A stretch of 64,000 nucleotides of DNA, from positions 22,616 to 86,615 of the forward strand of contig KN832881.1 of the NCBI GenBank assembly GCA_000827325.1. Reading direction: 5' to 3'. A program made the position numbers and the translations under genes. The DNA comes from Oidiodendron maius Zn. Taxonomy: Eukaryota > Ascomycota > Leotiomycetes > Myxotrichaceae. Each line of letters opens with the position of its first letter. Positions within the stretch are counted from its first letter, which is position 1. The notes beneath the pieces are model-generated. The model made no database searches, had not been told where the DNA came from, and saw nothing but the letters and a program-made list of their open reading frames with translations. Shown here piece after piece: positions 22,046 through 34,328 of the stretch.

Positions 22046-22671
22046 CTTCTGCTAGATCCCGCCGAAGGAATCTATAGTCAGGATTTCTTCGACCCTTATG
22101 CCATGTTGTTAGAAGGGTGGAATCTTCGTTCAGCCTGCAGAATATTTCAAGGAGCATTTCTCCGAAAGAAATGGCCTTGTACGCATATCAAACTGAGGAA
22201 AGAGAGGTGGATGTCTTCAAACGGGGAGCTTAGGGCCATTTGATTATTGAAAAACAGACAGTTAGCCAGTTCCTGGCACCATGTCTTGTATATAGCCTTC
22301 CTAGCCGTTGGGAAACAACTTTGCAATGAGATCTCTCATTTCTCTTTTGACGCTGGATATTCGCTGCTTAACATATGAATAGCACTGATTTTCTATGGCG
22401 ACTTACTTTTCTCTGGCGCTATGATTCCTGGATTGAAGCGCAGACAAATATAGCCCAAACCGTCTGTAAGCCACGTTAGGGTCAACTTATCAATCGTGGC
22501 TAAATAAATCATTCAAGAACTTACATGGAATATAATTGATTCCGAGAGTCGAATTCATCTCTAGGTTTCGATTCTGGGATTATATCCGTGTATTTCTTGC
22601 GGTATGTGTGATTCAGCCTGCCTTGTTCAGATCGCCAAGGTGCTAGCTCATCTGGAATTGAGAACCCTTCG
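22046..22671. other. Intergenic, nothing recognised
   Basis: No open frame of note, repeat or RNA gene was seen on either strand. Confidence 0.4.
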
Positions 22672-23766
22672 TTAGCACACAACTTCTAGGCTAGTTTGAC
22701 GATCAATCTCACACTCATTATGGGCATATAAGCAACTAGCGCCGAAGATAATAGGCAGATCTGTGGCAAAATAAGCAGATACATTTCCATCACACAAGTT
22801 TCCGTGGACCAACGTAGGAACAATCTCCCTTTCAATAGGTCTTAGAAGCCTTGGAATTACCCTCTCTACAATGACCTGTCTCAATCTTGCCATCTCCTCG
22901 TCCGGACTCTGACCCTGTGATGTCTCCTCGTCTGAACTCTGACCCTGTGATATCTCCTCGAGATCAAAAAAGTGTTGTATGTCCGCAGAGAAATACTCTT
23001 CCCAGGTATCATACACACCGTCATGCTGGGGAAACGGCCCTTGGTATGTCGTGACAGGGTTGTCGAATTCTCTTTCAAGCCTCTCAAATTTTTCTTTTAG
23101 TGGGTTGTCGAATTTGAAGGGGTTGCCGAATTTCCCGTTAATCAATCTTCCACTATTGTGCATGTCGGCAATCGAAGGCACGAAATCCGACAGATTGGGA
23201 ATATCACCTGTCATCTTGTGAAAGCTACTGAGAAAGAAGTGAACATCCGGTTTCTTTTCATATGTTCCCCAACCAAGTGGCTCAGGAACTAGATCAGGCT
23301 TCTCCTCGTGCAGGGCCAACATAGAGTAAAATTGCCCGCGCACTATCCCTTTGCCATTGTCGCCTTTACAAACCTGACAATCCGTTTAGAAGTCATTCTA
23401 CGCTTGAAATATCGTTAGGATAGTATCTTGAACTTGCCTTCAAAAAGTATGAAACTGTAGAGCCTTCCTGGTTAGTTGTTTGGATTTGAGCCAGTCTGTG
23501 GGCCAGACTGTGGGGCAGACTGGCCCAAAGGGATTTGCCCGTTGGCGAGATGCTGATAGGGGTGGAGCCGGAAGGGAGTTCTGAGGAATTAGGTCAGTCT
23601 CTAATGATTCCTGAGCGGTAGCAGAATCGCTAGGAAGAGAAATATGATCGTTCAGATCCAGTTAAGAATCGAACTGCTTACTGTTATATACATTATTGTC
23701 AACGTATGAGATATCGTCTTCCAGAAGGGCGGTTTCCGGATCCCAGGTTGATGCATCGGCCATTGT
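22672..23766 (-). pseudogene. Fructosamine/ketosamine-3-kinase-like gene, decayed
   Basis: The frame from about 23372 down to 22672 codes the C-terminal part of the fructosamine-kinase family (phosphotransferase fold, deglycation of proteins): KPDLVPEPLGWGTYEKKPD, VHFFLSSFHKMTGD, WEEYFSADIQHF, VIPRLLRPIEREI, LVHGNLCDGN, IIFGASCLYAHNE. The catalytic Asp of the HGD motif is Asn, and the metal-binding Asp after IIF is Gly, so it should be inactive. A short in-frame duplication (SQGQSSDEE / SQGQSPDEE) adds nine residues. A plausible original start, MADASTWDPETALLEDD, is at 23766, but stops and poor splice signals separate it from the body. Loss by G-to-A change fits RIP or neutral decay. Confidence 0.68.
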
Positions 23767-24102
23767 GTTTCTAAATAGTGTCAAGCCTCAATAGTAACAA
23801 ATCTTGGAGGTCAATTAAGGCACGCCGGTTTTAGTCCTATGTCCAAGCAAAATTCTATATTTGCTTGAGTATAACTGATATAGAAGGGGGATACTCCCCT
23901 CATCCATATACCGGCCGCCTACAATCTAGAACGTCGGATATATCTCACATTACACCTATTTTACATCATCTTTCTATGTGTACCCGAGGCCCTAGTATGC
24001 TTAGAGATCTAGAGAGTTGGAAATGTGCAAACACACTAAAGGCGATGTGGGGTTTTCTCATCCGCATGGTGTCATCTTGTAGTCCAACCCGAATACTGTT
24101 GA
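23767..24102. other. Intergenic, nothing recognised
   Basis: A 116-codon plus-strand frame overlaps the region (23865-24215), but its composition shows no recognisable protein features. Confidence 0.35.
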
Positions 24103-24609
24103 CTAACAAGGCTCATGAAAGAATACCATCCGCACAGCATTGCAATACCTCCAGGATAAGCTCCAGGGTTTCAAGCAGTTTAGGAAAGGCTGTGCCCTCT
24201 TTAAATGGGTTCTGAAGTTATGTTTGGAACTTAGGAGCCCAGTCTGGTGCACAAAGGTAGAGATTGCAGCAGTCACTCCTTTGTCGCCGATCACCGTTTG
24301 AAAAACAATCATATGAAGGTCATATTGATCTAATGGCGTAACGGCCTCTTCCCAACAGACTCCATGACGCACATTTCTGAAAGCAGGAAGCCTAGGTAGC
24401 CGTTTGAGAAGAGCAGTCCCGTGTGGCACATCATTTGGACTACATACTAATATCATTCTCGGACTAGCTCCACGGGAGATCTGCACAGGATGATGGTACA
24501 TAATCGAGAGAGGCAATGCAGCGAAAATCATGTCACCGTCGCCCCAGGCCCAGGCCCCAGGTTTCTGATGGCTGAGGAGCGGGCACACTCTAGCCACATT
24601 TTTGTTTGG
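24103..24609 (-). other. Unrecognised open frame, possible gene fragment
   Basis: An open minus-strand stretch of about 165 codons reads NVARVCPLLSHQKPGAWAWG, DMIFAALPLSIMYHHP, PRMILVCSPNDVPHG, DLHMIVFQTVIGDKG. The pattern of short hydrophobic strands followed by charged turns suggests a piece of a larger nucleotide-binding protein, but no Walker or helicase motif is complete. It lacks a convincing start codon. Confidence 0.3.
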
Positions 24610-25612
24610 GGGTCTCGGCTCAAAAAAGGAGGGAATTAAAGGTATTCCGCCTCTGGGTGCCGCGGGGCATTACGTGTTCGGCAATGGTATTCAGGGTAAT
24701 ATCAAGTGCTCTGCTCTCTAAGATGGCTGGCCCCAACGCACCCTTATACAACCCTAATTGAACCTTCTGATTCCAAGTACTCTAATATTAAAGGTTCCTA
24801 CCACCTTAAGCTTTGATATTTGTATCGCATCCTGTTTTAAGGGAGATATGTGTTTATGCGTTGAGGTTTGAGAAGTTCTGGTCGTTACGTTGGGGTGGTT
24901 ACATTCACGTGGTTACATTCACGTGGTTAGTCAGCAGCTCAAACAGGATCTGGAGGGATCGGTGGATTGACTTTATGTCCAGACCCCGTCATAAAAGATT
25001 TCAACCTCGTCAAAGCCTTAGGCATTAATTCTTGGTAGTTTGTTTCACGTGACTTAACCCAGACCCGCGGAGACGGAGGTCAGGAAGAAGTAAGGACCTC
25101 CTTTCCATCGTGAAAAGCATAGAAACACGTCTTGCAGCCCCCCTCTAGTATATATCCCCTACATCAGAGCGTGATATTCTCTAATTGAGCAGTCAAGAAG
25201 CTATCACAGAAGCACTCTTTCAGCTGTCTTGTGCGCCCTTTACTTCGTATAGTCTATTCGTCTGTGTGATATCAAGTGTAGTTTAGCAGTACTGCTCGTA
25301 AACTTTGAGAAGGTATGTTGTTACAGTGAGAAGGTTCGGGGAACGGGAATTCATTAATGTTTGATTAGTAACCCGAGATCATATATCTCGGAGAAGTTAC
25401 CCTTTGTAGAATACAACAACTATTTCCCGCCCGCTGCATTTATTTGCTTTTTCTCCTATCGGCCAATTTTGATGCCTGATTTTCAGTATATGGTGGGAAC
25501 CTTTTAATGCACCCCAAGTTCCTACCCTTATTAGAAGACCAAACTCCTTGCCAAAATGGTTTAAGACCGAATCAATACTACCAGGCGGTGTGAATCCAGA
25601 TCGATTCTTGAC
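24610..25612. other. Intergenic, 1 kb
   Basis: It contains a 15-bp direct repeat (ggttacattcacgt twice at about 24898-24927). A stretch at about 25140-25330 has LTR-like features (TATA-like tagtatatatcc, pyrimidine-rich end). No gene was seen. Confidence 0.35.
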
Positions 25613-25930
25613 ATGTCGCAGTCACTGTGGCCTTCAGACAATTTGCAGCCGCTTGGGATGAACAACTCGCAGGACGACGATCGGATCTTGATGGGCGGCT
25701 ATCGTGCCGTCCCGATTGGCGCTGCGGCCAGGAGCCCAGCTAAAGGATTAGGTACGCGGCATGTGGCTTACCTGGCCCACGTTCGCTCTGAACTGTTTCT
25801 TTTCATCCAACTTCTTTAGCACCACACTTAGCTCTAGCTGGTTTTGAACGATTGGGTGAAGAGGAAACTGAGCCATCGGTTCAGTCAATATCCATTCCAA
25901 ACCGAGACGTCCGGGCAGTGCGTCTCGATC
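25613..25930 (+). other. Possible upstream exons of the NLR gene
   Basis: An ATG at 25613 (MSQSLWPSDNLQPLGMNNSQ) opens a frame that splices in phase: exon 25613-25751, intron 25752-25819 (GTACGC to TTTAG), then GFERLGEEETEPSVQSISIP and NRDVRAVRLDPLG. The next junction to the NLR frame at 26002 is unclear; a donor after NRDVRA joined to an acceptor inside the first NLR codons is possible. It could be the true N-terminus of the NLR or a separate remnant. Confidence 0.35.
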
Positions 25931-26001
25931 CTCTTGGATGACTCGGCCTGTCTGTGCCCTCCCAGCCTTGTCTTCGGGCTTGAATTTGCTCTTCATGCGA
26001 A

Positions 26002-29000
26002 ATGGAGTCAGAATCTTATATGGAAGGGCGCAAGTTGAATAGGTCCTTCCTTCGAAGCATTATAAAGAAAGACAATCGTGATCAAGACAAGCTGGAAGAT
26101 GCGATTGGTCTTACCACTCTTCACACTCCGGATGAGGTCGTCGTCGATTTGATATTCGTACACGGCCTGAGGGGTGGCTCGCATAGCACCTGGACCAAGA
26201 ATAAGGACGTGTCCCTTTTCTGGCCCCAAAAATGGCTTCCCAAAGACGACGCTTTTCGAGATGTCCGTATTCACACGTTCGGATACGCCGCTGGTGTTGG
26301 TCACGAGTCGGTCGTCAATATACCGCATTTCGCAGGGTCACTCCTCTCCTCTATCTATGACTCTCCAAGCATTAAACTCGGAGAAAATGTAAGTGTTCTT
26401 CGAAAGTCTATATGGTTACTCAGTCTGAAAGCATACAGGTGCCATTGATCTTCATTGGTCACAGCATGGGCGGGCTTGTCATCAAAAAGGCCTTTATTAT
26501 TGGCCAGGATAATCTAGTATTTAAACCGCTCGTTGATAGGATCCGTGGCATTTTCTTTCTTGCAACCCCTCATCACGGGGCCCATCTTGCGCAAAGTCTC
26601 AGTCGAATTTTTGCCGTGGCACCACGTCCATTTGTCGGGGACATCTCTCCGGACTCCCCGGTCCTTGAATCCATAAACGAAGATTTTCCTCGATACTGCA
26701 GTCGCCTCGACCTCTTCTCCTTCTTCGAAAACAAACCAATGAACTTCTTTTTTCGGCAAGTTTTCATTGTTGAGAGACAGAACGCGGTAATGAACTATAT
26801 AAACGAACGGAAGACGTACCTGGAAGCAAATCATCGGGATGTTGCCCGCTTTTCCTCTCCAAAAGACTCCTCTTATAGAGCCATTCGAGATTCCCTGGCT
26901 AAATACATTGAAAAAGTACGAAGCTCCCAAAAATCAGCAAGACAGCTGGTGGGACATAATCAATTAGAAGCATTGAATAAGTTCCTTGAAATTTCAGACA
27001 CGTCAGAAGATCTCATGACCTTGGAATCTATCCGACTGCCAGGATCGTGTGAATGGCTTCCACAAAGGGACTATTTCCAACGATGGCAAGATGCAGCATG
27101 CTCCCAAGTGCTCTGGCTCCGAGGCCGACCAGGTGCGGGAAAGAGCGTTTTGTGCAGCTATGTTGTAAATTATCTACAGGACAGCGAACGAGATTGCTGC
27201 TTCTTCTTTTTCACTAATAGAGACAAACCAAAAGCTACCATCAACTCCTTTTTAAGGTCGATGGCATGGCAAATGGCAATGATGCATCCTGAGATTCTTT
27301 TAAGAGTATTAGAAATCTCAGTGACTTTACAGGATAGAACCATCAACAAGGTCGACCACATCCCAATTTGGAAGGAACTCTACCTGTCTGGTATATTAAA
27401 AGTCCAACTGAACAGGCCTCAATATTGGGTGATTGACTCACTAGATGAATGCAAAGGATGTACTGAGCTTGTGAACTTTCTGACTATAGCGCAGAAGTCT
27501 TGGCCTCTATATCTCCTTGTAACTTCAAGAAATCCTGTTAGCAAGTACATTATCAGCAATAACCCGAAGGTTGAAATTGTTTCCGAGACTATTTTGGAAG
27601 AGGAAACAAGCAAGGATATTTCATTATTTCTGAAAGCGAATATTGATTCGCTACCAGTACTAGGCTTCTCTAGGCGTGAAGCTATTGCAAACCAGATCCT
27701 CCAGACTTCTAGCGGATGCTTCCTGTGGGTTAATCTGATCTTAAATGAACTTCGGCAAGTCAGTACGTCAGCGGAGATGAAAAAAGTCCTTGGTAGCAGC
27801 TCGGAGAACATGGATAGCCTTTATCTCAAGATTCTTACTGATATGACAACTGCTAAATTTAGCAAAGATCTTACAAAGACTATCCTAACCTGGACCACAT
27901 GTTCGTTTCGACCACTATCTACTAAAGAACTTCATACAGCCATTGAGCTTGATATAAAAGACACAATTAATGATATTGAAAGATCTATCAGTACTTGCTG
28001 CGGAAATCTTGTCCATGTCGATAGCAGTAAAAAGGTGCAACTAATCCACTTGACATTGCGAGACTTCCTGACTCGTCAAGATATTGCATCAGAATTCATT
28101 ATTGAGAGAGCAAGTGGGCACAAGCGGTTGGCGCTCGCTTGTCTCCAGTACCTTTCAAGCAACGAGATGAGAGCACCCCGACCTAAGAAGCTTAGTGGCC
28201 CTTTGGAAGGTCAGGTGAAATCCGCATTCGCTGACTACTCGTGCAAGTTCCTGTTTCAGCATTTGGTCTATGTTAAGTCTTACGATGATGAGGTGTTTAT
28301 TGAATTATCAAAATTCTTGACGTCTACAAATGCATTGAGCTGGATTGAGCATCTTGCCACCATTTCGGAACTTCAACAAGTATTCCACGCTGGGAAGACC
28401 ATTAACAATTTGTTGAATAGGCGATCTCAACACACACCGCCTCTGGGACTTCGCAAAGAACTATCCCTCCTAGAGCGGTGGGGAAATGACCTGATTCATC
28501 TCGTCACTAAATTCGGTAAACAGCTCTCGTTCTCTCCTTCATCTATCCACCACCTGATAGCGCCTTTTTGTCCACTTGATTCGGCTCTCAAACAGCAGTT
28601 TTCATCATCTTATCGTGGATTAAGCGTTTACGGACTGTCTGCAACTGTTTGGAATGACTGCTTGTCTATTATCAACTATTCGAAACCAACAAGGCCGACG
28701 GCTGTAGCAACTTCGGCTGGGATCTTTGTATTGGGTATGTCCACTGGCAACATCATCGTCTACAATGACATTACATGCCAAGAATCTTATACCTTAGATA
28801 ACGGAGAACCAGTGCAATGCCTGGTCTTTGGAGAAACCGGAAAATATCTTGCGTCTTCCGGCGATAAGTTGGTCCGCGTATGGGATACCACTTCTTGGTC
28901 AGAACTGTTCAAGGTTTCGATCGCAGACGAATGCATAGCTCTTACTTTCACAGAGGAAGATAGGCTCCTGCTTGGAGCCATCAAAAGTAATCAGCTCATG

Positions 29001-30713
29001 TATTGGGATATTGCTAATAACGGCATCCTTCATGATGTTCCTACCGACTGGATGAGTGATTTGGGAAGAGAACTATCTTGGCTACGCTTGCGGCCAACAA
29101 TGGCTTCATTCAATCCCTATCAAAACCTCCTTGCTGTTATTTATCCCGGCAAAGATATTCTTTTATGGGACTACGAAAGAGAGTGTATTTACGACATCTA
29201 TGAGAAAAATTCTGGATCTCGCTTCCGCACTTCAACACCGATTTTAGGTGGAATGACATCAGTTTGCAGTCTAGCTTTTAATACGACCTTATTGGCTGCG
29301 GCTTATATTGATGGAGATGTCGTTATTTATGATACTATTTCCGGCGAGGTCAGCGGATTTCTGACTGGCATAAATGCCCTGGCTCTATCCCTCTCTCTCG
29401 ATGGACGTACACTAGCCAGCGCCGATGCAGAAGGAACCATTCAGCTATTTGATTTGGATGCACTCAAAGTTATCTATCGACTTCAGTCTGACGATGAAGG
29501 GGTTGGGGCTAGATTTCTGGCCTTCACCTCAGACAGCTATCGAGTTATTGACGTCCGCAAATACCAGTGCCTAATATGGGAGCCGGTTGTCCTGTTGAGG
29601 CAGGATCTTGATGACGAGAACAGTGATACTGTGTCTGTATCAACCGCGCCCCAAGAAATTGACTATAAGGTACTGGGTTGCATTTGCATTACTGCGATAG
29701 CATGTGTCCAGTCTGCACCAATAGTCTTTTGCGGCAAAGAGGACGGCTCTGTGCATGCGTATGACATTTCTTCTGAGCCGCAAAATCAACAGCTCTTTGT
29801 TCAAACCCCTGGTGCTTCCATTTTGCTTATTCATTTTGATGTAGAGAAAGGGATTCTTACTTGTAGTGATTCCTCAGGTCGAGTCGTCAGCAGAGAGCTC
29901 GTTAGGAAGCAGCCTACTGGATGGGAAACTCGCGATCCGCTGGTTGATATCCGAGCTGGGACAAGAGTCACTAATATTCTGGCGTCTGGAAAGCATTCAC
30001 GGCTCCTAGTGTCCACCGATGGCCATGATACCCTTTGGCAGATTCCGAAGAACGCTGGGGAAGCCCACTTTGTTCGGTTTGAAATCAAGGAGAAGAGACA
30101 GTGGGTTCAACATGCAACAAATCCTGATCAATTAATTCTTGTTACCGCATCGGAAGCAAAAATCTACCATTGGACTACTCTAGAGTATATCAGCTTGGTA
30201 CTATTGTCAAACTTGACTCTGCATTCCGCTGTAGTTGATAGATTCATTGCACTGCACCATACACGATTCTTTGCGACCGTCACAAAAGATCTGTCACAAA
30301 TAAGATCTTCTCAATTAGTGATACAAATATGGGATAAGGATATCAACTTAAATTCAGGCTCGGTGTCTTCCGCTTATAATTTTGGAACTTTATCCTCGAC
30401 CGTTGAAGCAGTAATTGGAGTTGTCGGTGACCGATTAATCTTCTTAAACAATAACTACTGGATCTGTTCCATCGATCTAGACTCCGTGGAGAAGACTACA
30501 GTGCGCCACTTCTTCATTCCGAACGACTGGGTGAGCTCGGTAAATCAATTGATACTAGATATAGGGCAAAATGGAGAGATTGCTTTTGTTAAAAGGGCTG
30601 AGTTAGCAGTTATAAAACGAGGCCTCGAGATCACAGAGAAAGGTACTTTCAAACCGCCAAGGAAAGGGAGCACAATCCCAAAGCCGACACGACTAGTTAG
30701 GTTACAGTATTAG
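26002..30713 (+). CDS. NLR-type protein: SesB-like hydrolase, NACHT, WD40 propellers
   Basis: Exons 26002-26388 and 26439-30713 (50-bp intron, phase 0) code 1,553 residues. Domains in order: an alpha/beta-hydrolase of the SesB type (VDLIFVHGLRGGS near residue 50; GHSMGG with the nucleophile Ser near 137; ATPHHGAHL); a NACHT nucleotide-binding domain (Walker A GRPGAGKS near 357-364, Walker B YWVIDSLDEC near 460); a helical linker; and about 700 residues of degenerate WD40 repeats (GKYLASSGDKLVRVWDT, LASADAEGTIQLFDLD). This matches fungal STAND/NLR receptors of the HET-E/NWD type, which sense non-self and trigger cell death. The WD repeats are diverged from one another, unlike the near-identical fast-evolving repeats of HET-E. 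The frame is intact. The start at 26002 is uncertain because possible 5' exons lie upstream. Confidence 0.88.
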
Positions 30714-30984
30714 TTGCTTAAGAGATAAAAGAATAGGATTACCCTTCTTGCTCATGCCATCGTCTCATAGAGCATATGCGTTCTTTTACGGCCATGCATG
30801 TATTCTTACCTTGTTGGTTAGAGGTATAAGTAAGAGATAAAGCAACTGGAAATAAATTCTTAAAACAGGGAGACTAAAACGCTCTGTGATTGTACACCTT
30901 ATAAAGTGTTCATTTCCTAGATTAATTGCTAGAAACCAGAGAGATCCTTATCCCCTGCTTCCTCATCACATGCTATCCCTTGCT

Positions 30985-31810
30985 TTATGGTACTTTGATT
31001 ATATCCTCGGCCGCCACATCTACACCCTTACTCTCGACAGAGAAGCTCACGCGCCATTTTCGGTCGTCTCTAGGGATAATATGCACCTTCAATTCATCCT
31101 TGGGTGTTGGCATAGACGAGTCATAGGGGTGACCTTCCGCGGCTCCTCCCACTTGCCGTCCTTTTGCAAAGTGACGCCCGGGACAAAGTACTGTTCCCCC
31201 GCCGAAAGATCGAAATGCAACAGGATTCGTACGCTTTTTGCCAGGCTCCCGCAGAAACCGGGGGTGGTTGAGAATGTACCGACTGTCGGACCCCATACTG
31301 AGGCATCGGTGTGCTGAACTGGGGCGACTGTCATGACGGTGGCGCCCTTCTTTAGCAGGTATTTGTTGTTGAGCATGGTGTTCTTTATCACGACTCTGGC
31401 AGAAACCCTGACGTGCACATAGCACAGAGTTTCCTGCCATGTCGAGAGCAAAACAGGGCACGACGAGTTGACATTGGCCAGATCGGCATTGTGGAAACCA
31501 TCACTCTCGACATGCACGAGCTGCTCAACCTCTTCTAGACACTCTTCAAGGACCACGGGGTCAGAGAAGACGTGGTAAACCATCCGGAACGCGGCCGCTA
31601 TGCTGTTGGTCAGACTTGCAACCATCTGAACGATCTCGGTGGCTGCTACGTCTCTGCCCCGCAGACCATGGCCTGTATTGTGATTGTAGTGACACTGGAC
31701 GAGAGTCGAGCCCTGAAGATGGCCGTTTTTAGCGAAATATTTCTCGAAGGTGGGGATGAGGAGATGCTCCTGCGCGTGGAGGGCTTTGCGTGCCAGGACA
31801 CTTGGTCATG
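30985..31810 (-). pseudogene. Cytochrome P450, 3' fragment
   Basis: Minus-strand frames give the C-terminal half of a microsomal P450: GSTLVQCHYNHNTGHGLRG, VAATEIVQMVASLTNSIAAA, a helix K-type WQETLCYVHVRVSARV, TVAPVQHTDASVWG, and a perfect haem-binding loop FRSFGGGTVLCPGRHFA. One frameshift separates the helix K part (frame of 31089-31625) from the haem loop (frame of 30985-31461), and part of the C-terminus is missing. The first 250 or so residues are absent: coding homology ends near 31810, shortly before the dispersed repeat at 31939. The haem-loop form is seen in CYP7/CYP8-like fungal P450s (from memory). It is non-functional. Confidence 0.8.
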
Positions 31811-31938
31811 CCTTGAGTATGTGTACTATGATAGTTGGTTTAAACACACTGTTCAAGGTGGTATTAGTTGGGTTCAATAGTCAAGCAGTATATTGGAACA
31901 GGCAGGGGTATGACATACTACCATGCTTGCTCGAGAGT

Positions 31939-32585
31939 CAGAGGCTAATACTTCGAGACTAGCAAATTCCTCTCGTATTACAACTAGCACAGAAGAAGGG
32001 CCTAGCGGCGAAGCCTCACCTCTATAAGTGTCAGCCTTTCGAGTCCCTATTGACTCCGTAGACGAAACGGAGGAACTAAATTTAGCGACGCCTCCGCCAG
32101 CAGAGAATAATTTGAATGAGGCAGTGCAGTCCCAAGTATTCAGAGAAGCAGATACTTCTGTCGGCATAAGCGCTTCTTCTAGGGAGCTTAGCACCAGTCA
32201 CGCTGAAGAGGAGTCTAACAAGGTCTTAAGGAAGCAGAAACATATGGCATTTGTGGATTTTGGTTCGGAGGATCGGCCGAGAAAAAACGGCTCCACACAT
32301 GAGGACGTTATCGATATACGGGAACGAACGGATGAGGAGAGGGACACTAAAAGACCGAGAAGGGAGGCAATCTTAAAAAGGCCACTGCCGAGTGAGGACG
32401 CCGTCCATATAAGGAGCCAGGCGGAGAAGGAGTCAGAGCAGAAACGAGTGAGGAGAGAGGAGGTAAGCATGGAGGACGCTCAAAGAGGAACGCAGGCGAA
32501 GGTTGTTGAAGTAGAGCAGGAGAAAGTTGTAAAGCGACGAAGCAGGAGAGCAGGGATTAGGGAGAAGTGGGAACAGCGAAAGTAA
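31939..32585 (+). repeat. Dispersed repeat, copy 2, with an acidic/basic open frame
   Basis: Bases 31944-32156 match 14622-14846. Here the sequence continues into an open frame to TAA 32583-32585 coding highly charged, low-complexity protein (ESNKVLRKQKHMAFVDFG, RTDEERDTKRPRREAILKRP, RRSRRAGIREKWEQRK). Such Lys/Arg/Glu-rich tails occur at the ends of transposon-encoded proteins and nuclear proteins. I cannot assign it. The upstream part is broken by a TAA in this copy. Confidence 0.5.
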
Positions 32586-33547
32586 AGCCAATTTAACATC
32601 TGAGGAGATAGCGCAGAGACGAAGGGGGATGTATAAAGTCGAATTAGATTTTGTAGAGGAGCTATGGGGTTGCAATTCTAAATGCATTAGGTCCTGTAAT
32701 TGATAGATATTAGCAAAAGGAAGTTGATCGAGCATCCCGTATCGAAGCAGCAAAACGTTGATACAGACCTAGAGTATATCGTCGGGTTGGCCGATGCGCT
32801 CGGTATCTCATTCCTCTCTGAGCCTTGATATAACCGCGGAGGCAATCATACCATACCTACTTATAACGCTTCTTGGCCTTGAGGCATGGTTTGTAAGCAC
32901 GGTTGCTGGAGTTCAAGCGTGACATGCTCCTGTTACGTTGCTTATCTTGCCACACTTCTTAGATGAATCGTCCTTATGCATCAATATATTTCATGGGCAA
33001 GAATCCACTTCGTTGTTCGGTTTGTGCACTGTATTTTAGACCTTACTGGAACGTGGAGGTACTTTGGACCAATTAATTCAGGGTCAGATTCCAAGCCCCC
33101 TGCACCCCTTTCTAAATGTGGAACGAAGACGGTTCGTGGGATTACATCTTTGCTGCCCTCCCTAGCCGAAGTAAACGGACCATCCGAGTGCACTGTTCAA
33201 CAAATTAAAAAAAGCGATCCTATATAGATGCCAATGGTGGTTGAACTAGAGAAGCTGTTATTGCTTCATTGACGTTGGGGCTCCTGTATCAGAGAGGGTC
33301 GAACCATCAAGCAGCGGTGAGGATAACGATTCGAGTAATGACGATCCCCAGTCTAGCAGCGGCGATGATGGATGTTGGAGTAAGGCCGGGGAGGGCCGTT
33401 TGAGCACGAGCAGGCAGAGCCGATAGATGCACTATATCTTAGATACCAAAGTGTTTCCTAATGTATCTACTAATACAGCCCAGTACTTTTGCCGTCATAT
33501 TTCAGTCCAGTGGAACTGGTTGTCAACAACGCACCTCACGTGGAGAC
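32586..33547. other. Intergenic, nothing firm
   Basis: A short acidic Ser-rich frame at about 33283-33425 (SERVEPSSSGEDNDSSNDDP) could be the tail of a lost gene. No repeat or RNA gene was recognised. Confidence 0.3.
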
Positions 33548-34015
33548 ATGGCGCGCCCTGTTCGACCTGGTCGCACTCACCAGCCCGAAACAATTAACGC
33601 CACCGAACGCTTTCGATCCAACTTGACTTCCCGGAGAGGGATTGAGCAGACACACGATGAGGTTGACCAGCGGATACTTGAGGAACTCACAAGCCGCGTC
33701 TACTATGATGTTGGAGGTCTCTAAAAGCGATACTTCGAAGAAAAGTCTTGGATAAACAACGCGAGGGATATCTACGAAGAGTTGAGAGCCTATTATACAG
33801 AAGGTCGCTGGAGCGGGTGGCCAGAACCTTCAATTCAAAGTCCTATTTTGGAGTGGCTCATGAAGATCCAGGACACTGTTCTCAGCGGACTTTGCCGCAG
33901 ATACTACACATCAGCGAACAAAGTACTGAGGGGCTCGGGGGTTGCTGGCCCAATTACTTGTCATTGGAGAACACAAACAGAATCCAGTTGCTCCGAATTC
34001 CGAATACCGTAAGTT
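33548..34015 (+). pseudogene. FunK1-type protein kinase, N-terminal fragment
   Basis: From ATG 33548 (MARPVRPGRTHQPE) the frame codes the N-terminal part typical of the fungal FunK1 kinase family: INNARDIYEELRAYYTEGRW, SGWPEPSIQSPILEWLM, RRYYTSANKVLRGS. One in-frame TAA at 33722-33724 splits it, and after about residue 130 the family pattern is lost. The kinase core itself (P-loop, HRD, DFG) is absent from the window. It is a truncated, dead copy of a family that is commonly amplified in accessory fungal DNA. Confidence 0.72.
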
Positions 34016-34328
34016 TGTTGTAAATTGCTGTATTTCGAATGGAGATTTGTTCTGATCTCGATCTCACATTACTTACGAAAGAATAGTAAGTGACACGAGA
34101 CGACCCTTCTCTTTAAAGTCTGCCGAGTCAGGATTCAAGCAAGCATTCTGTCCTCAGCACATCTTCCTGATCTCTGCAGAATACCGAACTCAAAAGTTTG
34201 AGCTTTCATTCGAATGTTCATTCTATTTCTCCTAGCAGTACAGTTATTGTTTTACATAGATACTCACACCACTTGCTCTCCCTCTTTGATCTCCAAATAG
34301 TCTCTCGATCAACCTGAACTTGGTTACG

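Noticed and set aside
24900-24930. Regulatory operator formed by the doubled ggttacattcacgt
   Set aside because: A two-copy short repeat with no nearby gene start; more likely slippage.
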